The translations under genes were made by a program, and so were the position numbers. This document shows positions 45,390 through 54,034 of a DNA stretch of 64,000 nucleotides, one piece after another. The stretch comes from an uncultured Bacteroidota bacterium (GTDB lineage: Bacteria > Bacteroidota > Bacteroidia > Flavobacteriales > Flavobacteriaceae): NCBI GenBank assembly GCA_902635965.1, contig CACPQA010000003.1, forward strand, positions 62,001 through 126,000, read 5' to 3'. The notes beneath the pieces were generated by a model that was given only the letters and a program-made list of their open reading frames with translations, was not told the DNA's origin and ran no database searches. Each line of letters begins with the position of its first letter. The stretch's first letter is position 1.

Positions 45390-46565
45390 TTAAATTTTGG
45401 TAGAAATTACCTTTACAATTTGTCCATCTTCAACTTGCCTAAGGCCATCATTTATGATTAAATCATTTTCTTTCAAACCAGACTTAATTTCAGTCATATT
45501 ATTATATGACTTTCCTTTTTGAATCATCACTTTGTTTGATTTATAATTTTCATTGCTGTCAATAACCAATTTATATACGTAAAAATTTCCTTCTTCATCT
45601 TCTAGTATATCTTTAGATGGAATTAGGATTGCACTCTTATTTTGATAATCATTAATCTCTAAACTAACCGTCATATTTGGTTTTAATTCATTGGACTTGT
45701 TCAATAATTTAATTTCAATACTAAAAGACCTATTGTTAGGATTTATGAAATTACCAACAGATGTAATGTTACCTAAAATTTGTTTATCCAGAATTGGAAC
45801 ATAAATTTTAACACTTTTATTCTGTTTAATGTAAGGGATGTGTATTTCAGGTATCTCTGCACTAACCTTCATTTGCTCAATATTTATAATTCTAAAAATT
45901 GGGGTTAAGCCTGGTGCTAAGTTACTTCCAATATCAGCAATAACGTCGTCTATAGTTCCGTCAAATGGAGCTAAAATTCTTGTTTTGCCTTCTTGATCTC
46001 TCATTTGAGAAATTTTTTTCTCCAAACCTTTAAAATTTGTTTCTGCTTGTAAATATTGTATTTCCGAACCAATTTTTTGATCCCATAATTTTTTTTGTCG
46101 CTCAAAGGTTGTTTTAGCCAGATTTCTTTGAAGTTTTAACTGTTCTAATTGATCAGTTAAGCCATTATCCGAAATTTTAGCGATTATTTGCCCTTTCTTT
46201 ACTTTGTCTCCTTGTTTAACGTAAATATTCTTTAAAAGACCAGGCAATTCAGGATAAATAACCACATTCTGATCCGTATCCAATGAACCTTGAAAATTTA
46301 AATAGTGGCTAAAGTTTTTGTGTTTCAACTTAATTGCAGAAACTAAAAATAAGTTTTTATCGGTATCAATTTTTTCAAGCACATTATCCAACTTATTTAG
46401 TTCAAATTTTAAATCATTTATTTGGGTTTTAATTTCCCCCTTTCTTTTTTGAATTAAATTATAATCATTAGTTGCTAAAATTTCTTCCGTTGATTTAGAA
46501 TTTTTTGGTCCGCAACTAATAACTAATATCATACTAAGATTTAAAATAAAATTTTTCATATACAT
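45390..46565 (-). CDS. RND periplasmic adaptor lipoprotein
   Basis: A 391-residue membrane-fusion protein (HlyD/AcrA family), probably lipid-anchored: signal peptide with lipobox ILVISC (Cys18). It has a coiled-coil hairpin (residues about 28-50 and 130-180: KTTFERQKKLWDQKIGSEIQ), a lipoyl half-motif (GDKVKKGQIIAKISD and RILAPFDGTIDDV), a beta-barrel, and a membrane-proximal domain with GLKENDLIINDGLRQV. It links the pump to the TolC-like channel. One base after the outer-membrane gene. A second ATG (46559) is an equal start. Confidence 0.92.
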   Translation of the reverse strand: MYMKNFILNLSMILVISCGPKNSKSTEEILATNDYNLIQKRKGEIKTQINDLKFELNKLDNVLEKIDTDKNLFLVSAIKLKHKNFSHYLNFQGSLDTDQNVVIYPELPGLLKNIYVKQGDKVKKGQIIAKISDNGLTDQLEQLKLQRNLAKTTFERQKKLWDQKIGSEIQYLQAETNFKGLEKKISQMRDQEGKTRILAPFDGTIDDVIADIGSNLAPGLTPIFRIINIEQMKVSAEIPEIHIPYIKQNKSVKIYVPILDKQILGNITSVGNFINPNNRSFSIEIKLLNKSNELKPNMTVSLEINDYQNKSAILIPSKDILEDEEGNFYVYKLVIDSNENYKSNKVMIQKGKSYNNMTEIKSGLKENDLIINDGLRQVEDGQIVKVISTKI

Positions 46566-46566
46566 T

Positions 46567-47913
46567 TTAATTTTTGTTATTTAAGATATTTTCAAGGTTT
46601 GTTTTCTCAATTATCACAGCGCGCATACTTTGAATTTTACTTTGTTGAGCTTGGTAAAGCTGTTGTTGGGCTTGTGTCAACTGAAAGCTTCCACTAACTC
46701 CTTCAAAAAACTTTACAATATTCTTTTTTTCAATTCTTTCAGCCAGCTTTAGATTATCAATAGCAGTAAAATAATTTTCTTTAGCTAGATTAAAATTGTT
46801 TTGAGCCTTTCTCATTTCGACATAAACTTTGGATTTAACCTCAGTTAAATTCTTTTCAGCCTGTTGCAAGCTAAGCTTGGCTTTTTGTGATTTCGCATGT
46901 CTACCAAATGAACTAAAAATGGGAACTTCTAATCTTAATCCAAATGCCGAAGAACCAAACCATTTTTGTTCTTTATCAGTGAATGTAAATTCATTACTAT
47001 TTCCCACATAACTTCCATTTAGAAAGGCGCTCAATGAAGGCAAGCCTTTTGCCTTTTCCAATCGAAATAAAAACTTCTCTTCTATGACTTTATTTTCTGC
47101 TAGTCGTATGTCTATGTTGTTTGAATAGTTACTGTCAGTCGATTCATAATTCAAATTTTTTATAGTTAAATACTCTAAAGAGTCCGAGAGGTTTAATTTT
47201 TGGTCAAGTTCAACGCCTAACAAAAGTTTTAAAATATCAAAAGATAGTTTGTAAGATTCTTTTGCATATTTAAATTGGGTTCTAAGCCTAGAAATAGTAA
47301 GTTTAATTTGTTCTACGTCTTCTTCTTCACTAAATCCATTTTTGTAAACTGCGGTTATCTCTTTTAAATTTTTATTTAATGCTAATAAATTTCTCTCAAT
47401 AACTGAAATATTTTCTTCAGCTACTAGTGTGTTTACGTAAGCAATAATTATCGATTTTTTAATTTCTATTTGTGATTTTTCTAATACATTTTTTGCTGTA
47501 TCTATATAATGTTTTAATCCTTGCACACCAATAATATATGTACCATCAAATAGTAATTGATTTATTTCAGCAAATCCTATGGCTGTTTGCTCAGTTCCAA
47601 AAACCACCTCAGCGTAATCACCTTTAGTACCACCAAAAAATTCAGCTGGTATAAGTGAAACAGGTTGTTCTAAAAAGTTTTGATAGCTCAAATTGGCTCT
47701 AATTTGTGGCAAGCCTATAGAAATGGTTTTCCATTTTTCCTTGTATGCTTTTTGCAATTCCAAATTGGATTTTTGAATGGTTTTATTATAATCCATACCC
47801 CATTCGATAGCCGAATTCAGAGAAAAAGAATTGGGTATATCTTGACATGATAAATAAAAATGTATCATTACAAGAAAAACAGATATCGGTGTTTTAATCA
47901 TTTCACAAAGCAT
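46567..47913 (-). CDS. TolC-like outer-membrane efflux protein
   Basis: A 448-residue outer-membrane channel of the TolC/OEP family. A signal peptide (first 23 residues; a second ATG at 47901 gives a cleaner one) precedes two repeats of long helices with short strand pairs: LNSAIEWGMDYNKTIQKSNL, then a central break, then LRLEVPIFSSFGRHAKSQKAKLSL-type segments near residue 330. Homotrimer expected. It overlaps the TetR stop region by about 11 bases if the first ATG is used. Exit duct for the RND pump in the same operon. Confidence 0.9.
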   Translation of the reverse strand: MLCEMIKTPISVFLVMIHFYLSCQDIPNSFSLNSAIEWGMDYNKTIQKSNLELQKAYKEKWKTISIGLPQIRANLSYQNFLEQPVSLIPAEFFGGTKGDYAEVVFGTEQTAIGFAEINQLLFDGTYIIGVQGLKHYIDTAKNVLEKSQIEIKKSIIIAYVNTLVAEENISVIERNLLALNKNLKEITAVYKNGFSEEEDVEQIKLTISRLRTQFKYAKESYKLSFDILKLLLGVELDQKLNLSDSLEYLTIKNLNYESTDSNYSNNIDIRLAENKVIEEKFLFRLEKAKGLPSLSAFLNGSYVGNSNEFTFTDKEQKWFGSSAFGLRLEVPIFSSFGRHAKSQKAKLSLQQAEKNLTEVKSKVYVEMRKAQNNFNLAKENYFTAIDNLKLAERIEKKNIVKFFEGVSGSFQLTQAQQQLYQAQQSKIQSMRAVIIEKTNLENILNNKN

Positions 47914-48508
47914 TTTTAGATATAAATTTGTTTAAAACCGAAAGACCTTTTTCTGTTACAATAGCCCTAGCATGATATTCTAAATAACTCTCAATTAAAA
48001 TTTTAATATCAAAGTTTTCTGGTGGGAACACATCAATATCGCGAATTCCTCTCATTCCGTTCATATAAAGTCTTGAGACAAAGCCAATATCAATATTTTT
48101 TCTAAATAATCCAGTTTCAATTCCTTCTTTTAAACTGGATTTAACTAAAAACCCAAGTCTTGTATATTCCTGGTTTTTAATATCATTATAAATTTCAGGA
48201 TAATATTTTTGCATTTGATAAACCGGTGAACTCTTCTCATTTTGAAAATACTTTAGAACTTCAGACTTAACACAATATAACTCTTCAATAGGGTGCTTTG
48301 CCGATTTTTTAATTCGTTCGATATCATTACAAGCATTTTCGAAAATGAGTTGAGTACTTTCTTTAACAAGTTCATACTTATTTTTAAAGAAGGAATAAAT
48401 TGTTTTTTTAGAGATGCCCATTTTTTCAGCGATGTCATCCATCGTAACATTTTTAAATCCTATTTCTAAAAATAGCTGGCTTGAAATGTTTAGTATGTTA
48501 TCTTTCAT
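47903..48508 (-). CDS. TetR family repressor of the efflux operon
   Basis: A 201-residue TetR-type regulator. The helix-turn-helix is at residues 20-48: VTMDDIAEKMGISKKTIYSF, then FKNKYELV. The ligand domain (from about 50) ends in EYHARAIVTEKGLSVLNKFI. First gene of tetR-tolC-mfp-rnd, so it controls its own operon. A 9-base inverted repeat lies over its promoter (48531-48558). The ligand that releases it is unknown and would most likely be a pump substrate. Confidence 0.92.
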   Translation of the reverse strand: MKDNILNISSQLFLEIGFKNVTMDDIAEKMGISKKTIYSFFKNKYELVKESTQLIFENACNDIERIKKSAKHPIEELYCVKSEVLKYFQNEKSSPVYQMQKYYPEIYNDIKNQEYTRLGFLVKSSLKEGIETGLFRKNIDIGFVSRLYMNGMRGIRDIDVFPPENFDIKILIESYLEYHARAIVTEKGLSVLNKFISKNAL

Positions 48509-48518
48509 TTTAGGGGTG

Positions 48519-48548
48519 CAAATATAAAATGGAAACTTTAAATACCAA
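48519..48548 (-). promoter_or_regulatory. tetR-efflux operon promoter
   Basis: On the minus strand, TTG (48548-48546), 19 bases, then TATATTTG (48526-48519), 10 bases before the tetR ATG. The -33 half lies inside the inverted repeat spacer. Confidence 0.7.
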
Positions 48549-48558
48549 AAAAGTTTCC
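48531..48558. promoter_or_regulatory. Probable TetR operator
   Basis: A perfect inverted repeat: GGAAACTTT (48531-48539), ten bases, AAAGTTTCC (48550-48558). The 28-base site covers the spacer and -33 region of the tetR promoter, where a bound repressor would block RNA polymerase. Size and position are typical of TetR operators. Confidence 0.72.
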
Positions 48559-48613
48559 TCGGTTTTTTTTACTAAAAGTTTTTTTTTGATTTATTTTTGT
48601 TTCAAAGAAAGTT

Positions 48614-49582
48614 TTGTCAACCTCATTTAAAGAAATTTTTGAAATTTATTTAGAAAATGAAATTGCTGAATATTCATCAAGCAGTTTGTTCGAACCCATT
48701 ATATATAGTATGCAAAATAAAGGTAAAAGAGTAAGACCTGTCTTAACTCTAATGGCGGCAGATTCAATTGCAAATAATTTTGAAAAAGCTTTACCTGCAG
48801 CTTTAGCAATAGAAATCTTTCATAATTTTTCCCTAGTGCATGACGATATTATGGATAATGCATTATATCGACGGGGTAGATTGTCAGTTCATAAAAAATG
48901 GAATAGAAATAGCGCTATTTTGTCTGGAGATGCTATGCTAATATTATCATACAAGTCACTTGAAACTTATAAGTCAGAGACTTATTTTAAAATGAATAAA
49001 GTATTAACAGATAGCGCATTGGATGTTTGCAAGGGGCAACAAATGGATATGAATTTTACAGATAAAATTGATATTAACGAATCGCAATACTTTGAAATGA
49101 TTAAGTTAAAAACTGCAGTTTTAATTGGTGCTGCACTTAAAATGGGTGTACTTTCAGTTGGCGCTGATGAAAATGTATGCCAATCCTTCTACGAATTTGG
49201 TTTGAATTTGGGGATTTTGTTTCAATTACAAGATGATTACTTAGATGTATTTGGCGAGGAAAACATTTTTGGAAAAGTCAGTGGTGGAGACATAAAAGAA
49301 AATAAAAGAACATTATTTTTTATTCACTCTATTGAATATGGCTTAAAGGATGATGTAGAGTCTCTTCTAAATTTATATAGCTCTGAATCTAAGGACTTTG
49401 ATAAAAAAAAGCACGAGGTTATAAAAATTTTCAAAAAAAACAAATCAGATATTTATTTAAAAAATATTATTGAAGATTATAATAAGAAGGTTTTAAATTC
49501 AATAAACAACCTTCCTATTGAAATAAAAAAACAAAAACATTTTTTTGATCTTTTTAAAACTATATTGAATCGAAAATTATAA
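48614..49582 (+). CDS. Polyprenyl diphosphate synthase
   Basis: A 322-residue trans-prenyltransferase (IspA/GGPP synthase family). The first Asp-rich motif DDIMD is at residues 77-81, with LVH before it; the second is LQDDYLDVFGE near 210; GKRVRP at residues 37-42 binds diphosphate. Residues just before DDIMD (NFSLVH) fit a C15-C20 product but chain length cannot be fixed. Start is TTG at 48614, because a stop lies at 48587 and no ATG intervenes; a TATTTTTG box is at 48592-48599. It overlaps the convergent lycopene cyclase by six bases; it may supply GGPP for carotenoids. Confidence 0.88.
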   Translation: MSTSFKEIFEIYLENEIAEYSSSSLFEPIIYSMQNKGKRVRPVLTLMAADSIANNFEKALPAALAIEIFHNFSLVHDDIMDNALYRRGRLSVHKKWNRNSAILSGDAMLILSYKSLETYKSETYFKMNKVLTDSALDVCKGQQMDMNFTDKIDINESQYFEMIKLKTAVLIGAALKMGVLSVGADENVCQSFYEFGLNLGILFQLQDDYLDVFGEENIFGKVSGGDIKENKRTLFFIHSIEYGLKDDVESLLNLYSSESKDFDKKKHEVIKIFKKNKSDIYLKNIIEDYNKKVLNSINNLPIEIKKQKHFFDLFKTILNRKL

Positions 49583-50728
49583 TATTGAAAAGTTTTTAAA
49601 TAAAGCTTTCACAAATTTACCTATCGGAAATGATAACATAAGATGAACATCTTCAGAAAAAGTAGACTTTTCATCTAGAAATCGGAATATTCTTTGCGGC
49701 TTATTTTTTTTAAACATTCCTGAAAAAAGTGACTTTCCTTGCTCATTGTGGTGATAAAGGACGTCCAAAAAAAGCAGATCATAAAAATCAAATTTTGTTT
49801 TATTTTGAAACTTATCAAGAGACTTATTACTTTTTAAATACTGTATCAAGTGTTCTATTTTGTTTATAGACTTTTTAAAAGTGAATCCTGTACTCGCTTT
49901 TGTCCATCCACCGGATGTTCCAATATGAAGGAGAGTTGAATTATTATGTTTTGAAAAGTTATATCCAGTCATAGGTATTGATCCTGCTTCTTTATCAACA
50001 ATCTTAAATTCACCTGCATTTTTATCCTCTAAATACTTTTTGATATTGTATTCATATTCCTCTTTTTTAAGTGTTTTTTTGGAAAACAAAGTATACTCTA
50101 CTAATGCAAAATTTCTATCAAAAGGTAAAATATACATAAATCTAGTATTCCCTTTTTGGGGTACACTAAAATCCATAAAAATTAACTTATTGGGATCAAA
50201 AATTGAATTTTCTGTTTTAACAAACCAACCAATAAAGTGTTGTTGTAAAACAGGAATGGATGTTTGATTTTTGTATTCTAAGTTTGGGATACTAGAGAAG
50301 ACCTTGGGTGCTTTATATTCTTTATTAATTGTTTTCACATAACTATAGCTGTTATCTGATCTAATATTTAAAATGTTATCCTTTACTATTTTAAAATTAT
50401 TTTTGTTATTTAATTCCTTTTTGAAATAATTATAAAAATCTATTCCTCGAATAGTTTTATAAGTGTAAGGTCTAAGTTCAAAAGATGACTCATATTCATC
50501 TGAAATAAAATTTGCATTTTTCCAACTACCACAAATAATGCTATCCCATTCTCCTTTGCCTTCTTCCCAAAAGCTAATGGTTCTGTCATTTTTATTTTTA
50601 TCCTCTTTTTCAATTAAAGCTATTTTATGACTTTTAAAATAGGCATCATCGGTTATTTTTTTGGCTAATAATAAACCAGTGATACCACCACCACAAATAA
50701 TTATATCATAAAAGTTTTTTTCAATCAT
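49577..50728 (-). CDS. crtY: Lycopene beta-cyclase (CrtY type)
   Basis: A 383-residue flavoprotein-type lycopene cyclase from the ATG at 50728; a further ATG at 50746 adds six residues. The FAD dinucleotide motif YDIIICGGGITGLLLA is at residues 7-22; NDRTISFWEEG is the CrtY-type signature; the catalytic-loop-type segments are LEYKNQTSIPVLQQHFIGWF and IPMTGYNFSKHNN. The enzyme makes beta-carotene from lycopene, a precursor of zeaxanthin and retinal. No other carotenoid gene is in the window. Ends convergent to the prenyl synthase. Confidence 0.85.
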   Translation of the reverse strand: MIEKNFYDIIICGGGITGLLLAKKITDDAYFKSHKIALIEKEDKNKNDRTISFWEEGKGEWDSIICGSWKNANFISDEYESSFELRPYTYKTIRGIDFYNYFKKELNNKNNFKIVKDNILNIRSDNSYSYVKTINKEYKAPKVFSSIPNLEYKNQTSIPVLQQHFIGWFVKTENSIFDPNKLIFMDFSVPQKGNTRFMYILPFDRNFALVEYTLFSKKTLKKEEYEYNIKKYLEDKNAGEFKIVDKEAGSIPMTGYNFSKHNNSTLLHIGTSGGWTKASTGFTFKKSINKIEHLIQYLKSNKSLDKFQNKTKFDFYDLLFLDVLYHHNEQGKSLFSGMFKKNKPQRIFRFLDEKSTFSEDVHLMLSFPIGKFVKALFKNFSIL

Positions 50729-50835
50729 GAATTCAAAAATAAACATTTGCTTTTATACTTATTTTAAATTTTAATTAAGTTCCATTAATTACAATAATTT
50801 TTATAGTTTTGCGCTGGTGAACATTTTTCTTTTGC

Positions 50836-51651
50836 ATGAATGATGTAATTATCTTTTTTGAAAATCAACATCCAATTATCGGAGCCTTTTATGCTACAAT
50901 TTTCACTTGGTTTATGACAGCATTAGGAGCATCTTTGGTTTTTTTTATTAAAAATTTAAACAGGATGGTACTTGATGGATTACTTGGTTTTACTGGAGGT
51001 GTAATGGTTGCTGCAAGTTTTTGGAGTCTTTTAGCCCCTGGGATTGAAATGAGTCCAGGTGATGGATTTATAAAAGTATTACCCGCATCAATTGGATTCG
51101 CGCTAGGAGCATTATTTATTTTTTTGTTAGATAAAATACTTCCTCATATTCACATTAATTTTAAAGATAGTGAAGGAATAAAAACACCTTGGCATAAAAC
51201 AACATTACTGGTTCTTGCGATAACACTTCACAATATTCCAGAGGGATTAGCAGTAGGGGTTTTATTCGGAGGAGTTTCCCTAGGTTTACCCGAGGCGACA
51301 ATTTCTGGAGCTGTTGTGTTGGCCTTGGGAATTGGAATTCAAAATTTTCCTGAAGGGATCGCAGTTTCAATGCCAATGAGAAGACTTGGTGCTAGTCGTA
51401 TTAAATCTTTTTGGTATGGTCAATTGTCTGCAATTGTAGAACCTTTAGCTGCTGTGCTAGGAGCATTTGCTGTAACTTTTTTTTCACCTTTATTACCTTA
51501 CGCTCTATCTTTTGCAGCAGGTGCTATGATTTTTGTTGTTATTGAGGAAGTAATTCCCGAGACACAACAGGATAAGTATACTGATTTTGCGACAATGGGA
51601 TTCATACTAGGATTCATAATTATGATGACTCTTGATGTAGCATTAGGTTAA
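50836..51651 (+). CDS. ZIP family metal transporter
   Basis: A 271-residue ZIP-type metal importer with about eight transmembrane helices. TM4 holds the metal site TLHNIPEGLAVGVLFGG and TM5 the second site GIGIQNFPEGIAVSMPM, both with the conserved His/Asn-x-x-Glu arrangement; the loop between TM3 and TM4 is His-bearing (LPHIHINFKD). Zinc is the most likely cargo; iron or manganese cannot be excluded. A TAGTTTTG element at 50804-50811 may be its -7 box. Ends two bases before the convergent thiL. Confidence 0.9.
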   Translation: MNDVIIFFENQHPIIGAFYATIFTWFMTALGASLVFFIKNLNRMVLDGLLGFTGGVMVAASFWSLLAPGIEMSPGDGFIKVLPASIGFALGALFIFLLDKILPHIHINFKDSEGIKTPWHKTTLLVLAITLHNIPEGLAVGVLFGGVSLGLPEATISGAVVLALGIGIQNFPEGIAVSMPMRRLGASRIKSFWYGQLSAIVEPLAAVLGAFAVTFFSPLLPYALSFAAGAMIFVVIEEVIPETQQDKYTDFATMGFILGFIIMMTLDVALG

Positions 51652-51653
51652 AT

Positions 51654-52688
51654 TTAGATTTTTGACCACCCTTGTGCTGTCAAATCAATTGCCTGATCTA
51701 AGCCCGTGATTAATTTATTGCCATCTTCAATTTTTGTTACATGACCGATGATACTTACGATTTCACTTTTTTTAACTATCTCATAATCTGACTGATCAAT
51801 AGTGAACAAAATCTCATAGTCTTCACCTCCATTGAGAGCAGCTGTTATCTCATTTAGTTTAAATTCATTACAAATTTTAATAGTCTCATTGTCTATAGGT
51901 ATTTTATCTTCGTAAATATGAATACCTACTTTACATTTTTCACTTATATGTAAAATTTCAGAGGATAAACCATCGCTAATATCTATCATTGAGGTGGGGG
52001 TAAGTTTATTTTCTTTAAAAAACTTAATAACATCATGTCTAGCTTCGGGCTTAAGTTGTCTTTGAATACAATACGTATATTTCTCAAGATTAGGCTGTGA
52101 TTGTGGATTTACTTTAAATACTTCCTTTTCTCTTTCCAAAATTTGAAGACCCATGTACGCAGCTCCAAGATTGCCTGTTACCGCAACAAGATCATTTTTT
52201 TTTGCACCTGTACGATAAACTAGTCTATCTTTCTCACAGGTCCCAATTGCAGTCACTGATATTATTAAACCTTTCTCAGAAGAGGTAGTATCTCCTCCAA
52301 TTAAATCAACTTTGTATTTTTCACATGCTAGTTTAATTCCGCTGTATAATTCATCTACTGCTTCGAGAGTAAATCTGTTTGATACGGATAAACTAACAGT
52401 TATTTGTTCTGGTTTTGCGTTCATAGCAAAAATATCCGATAAATTAACCACGACAGACTTATACCCCAGGTGTTTCAATGGGACGTACATCAAATTAAAA
52501 TGTATGTTTTCTACCAGCATATCTGTGGATACAACTGTTTTATTTTTATTATCTATTACTGCTGCATCGTCACCGATACCAAGTATGGTAGAGGAATTTT
52601 TTAAATCAAATTTTGATTTGATTCTGTTAATTAGACCAAACTCACCAATCGAGGATAGAGGAGTGTAATTATTTTTTTTTTTGGACAT
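51654..52688 (-). CDS. thiL: Thiamine-monophosphate kinase
   Basis: ThiL, 344 residues, which phosphorylates thiamine monophosphate to TPP. Conserved segments: GEFGLINRIKSKF at the start, GIGDDAAVI near residue 41 with the Asp pair, VVSTDMLVENIHF, GGDTTSSEKGLIISVTAIG, and MIDISDGLSSEILHI. The enzyme's presence means the cell can complete TPP once it has thiamine phosphate. It is 20 kb from the thiamine-uptake genes (26927-30671) and not preceded by a riboswitch I can see. Divergent from the next lipoprotein, 36 bases apart. Confidence 0.94.
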   Translation of the reverse strand: MSKKKNNYTPLSSIGEFGLINRIKSKFDLKNSSTILGIGDDAAVIDNKNKTVVSTDMLVENIHFNLMYVPLKHLGYKSVVVNLSDIFAMNAKPEQITVSLSVSNRFTLEAVDELYSGIKLACEKYKVDLIGGDTTSSEKGLIISVTAIGTCEKDRLVYRTGAKKNDLVAVTGNLGAAYMGLQILEREKEVFKVNPQSQPNLEKYTYCIQRQLKPEARHDVIKFFKENKLTPTSMIDISDGLSSEILHISEKCKVGIHIYEDKIPIDNETIKICNEFKLNEITAALNGGEDYEILFTIDQSDYEIVKKSEIVSIIGHVTKIEDGNKLITGLDQAIDLTAQGWSKI

Positions 52689-52724
52689 TTTGATATAAAG
52701 ATTTACTTAATTTAACATTAACTA

Positions 52725-54032
52725 ATGATAAAGTCCATAAAATTTAGATATATATTCTCTAAAATTGAAATAAACTTAATTATCAATTATATTTTATTAT
52801 TTACGTTTATTCAATGCAGTAAAAATGAGTTCTCTGTAGATAATTTTAAGGAAGTTGAAACAGTCCAAGAAGAAAATCAAAATAACCCAGAAAAAAAGGT
52901 TTTTAATTTTGATAAAATTGAGTGTATTGCTGGATTTGCAAATGAATTTCCATGTAAAGACTATGATCTTTTAAGTTGGATTCCATTATCTTTTTTTGGA
53001 AGTGAATTAGCGAACGATAATTGGGGATGGACAGATTATAATTCAAATAGAGAATTTGTTTTACAGGGTTTAAATGATGGACTGGCATTTTTGGATATAA
53101 CTGACCCACAAAATGTAATTTTCATTGGGAAACTATTATCAGCTACTGATCCTAGTGACTGGAGGGATGTGAAAATATATAATAATTACGCATTTGTTGT
53201 AAGTGAAGCGTCTAATCATGGTTTACAAGTTTTTAATTTAAATAGACTTCTTGATTCGAGCGATTTTAAAATCTTCAATGAAGATTATACTGCCAATGAT
53301 TTTGGCAATGCACATAACATCGCAATAAATACCTCCACTGGGTTTGCCTATATTCTAGGTTCAGCATTGTATGAAGGGGGCCCTGTTTTTTACGACATTA
53401 GAATTCCTGAACAACCAATTTTAAAAGGAGGTTTCTCGGATACTTCTTATATTCACGATGCACAGATTATAACTTATGAAGGTGAGGATAAAAATTATTT
53501 AGGCAGAGAGATTTTATTTGGCAGCAACAGTGATGGTGGGGAAACTAATCAATTAATTATTCTTGATGTTACTGAAAAAACAAATCCTCAAATAATTTCA
53601 ACAATATCTTACAGTTATGGAGGATATACACATCAAGGATGGATTGATGAGAATCATCGTTTTTTTTATTTAGGAGACGAGTTGGACGAATTAAGGTATG
53701 GTAACAAAACAAGAATTATAATTTTTGATTTAAAGGATTTAAAAAATCCTAAAATACATTTTGTTTATGAAGGGAAGACAGATGCAATAGATCACAATCT
53801 ATACATAAAGTCTAACAAGCTTTATTTATCCAATTACACTGCTGGATTTAGAGAACTAAATATTGAAAACATTGAAAATGAAGAAATCATTGAAGAAGCC
53901 TTTTTTGATACGTATCCAGAGAATGATGATGCTTCCTTTGATGGTGTTTGGAATAGTTATCCTTTTTTTGAAAGTGGTGTTATTGCTGTTAGTGACATTA
54001 GCAGGGGATTGTTTTTAATCAAAAGGAAATAA
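52725..54032 (+). CDS. Choice-of-anchor B family lipoprotein
   Basis: A 435-residue lipoprotein: hydrophobic leader with LLFTFIQC (Cys31). The body is a repeat-built beta-propeller-type domain of the choice-of-anchor B (LVIVD-repeat) family: GLNDGLAFLDITDPQNVIFI, then NNYAFVVSEASNHGLQVFNL and several like blades to the end (GVIAVSDISRGLFLIKRK). The family is extracellular or surface-anchored in many marine bacteria; its function is unknown. The next lipoprotein gene starts two bases after its stop, so the two are co-expressed. Confidence 0.82.
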   Translation: MIKSIKFRYIFSKIEINLIINYILLFTFIQCSKNEFSVDNFKEVETVQEENQNNPEKKVFNFDKIECIAGFANEFPCKDYDLLSWIPLSFFGSELANDNWGWTDYNSNREFVLQGLNDGLAFLDITDPQNVIFIGKLLSATDPSDWRDVKIYNNYAFVVSEASNHGLQVFNLNRLLDSSDFKIFNEDYTANDFGNAHNIAINTSTGFAYILGSALYEGGPVFYDIRIPEQPILKGGFSDTSYIHDAQIITYEGEDKNYLGREILFGSNSDGGETNQLIILDVTEKTNPQIISTISYSYGGYTHQGWIDENHRFFYLGDELDELRYGNKTRIIIFDLKDLKNPKIHFVYEGKTDAIDHNLYIKSNKLYLSNYTAGFRELNIENIENEEIIEEAFFDTYPENDDASFDGVWNSYPFFESGVIAVSDISRGLFLIKRK

Positions 54033-54034
54033 CA

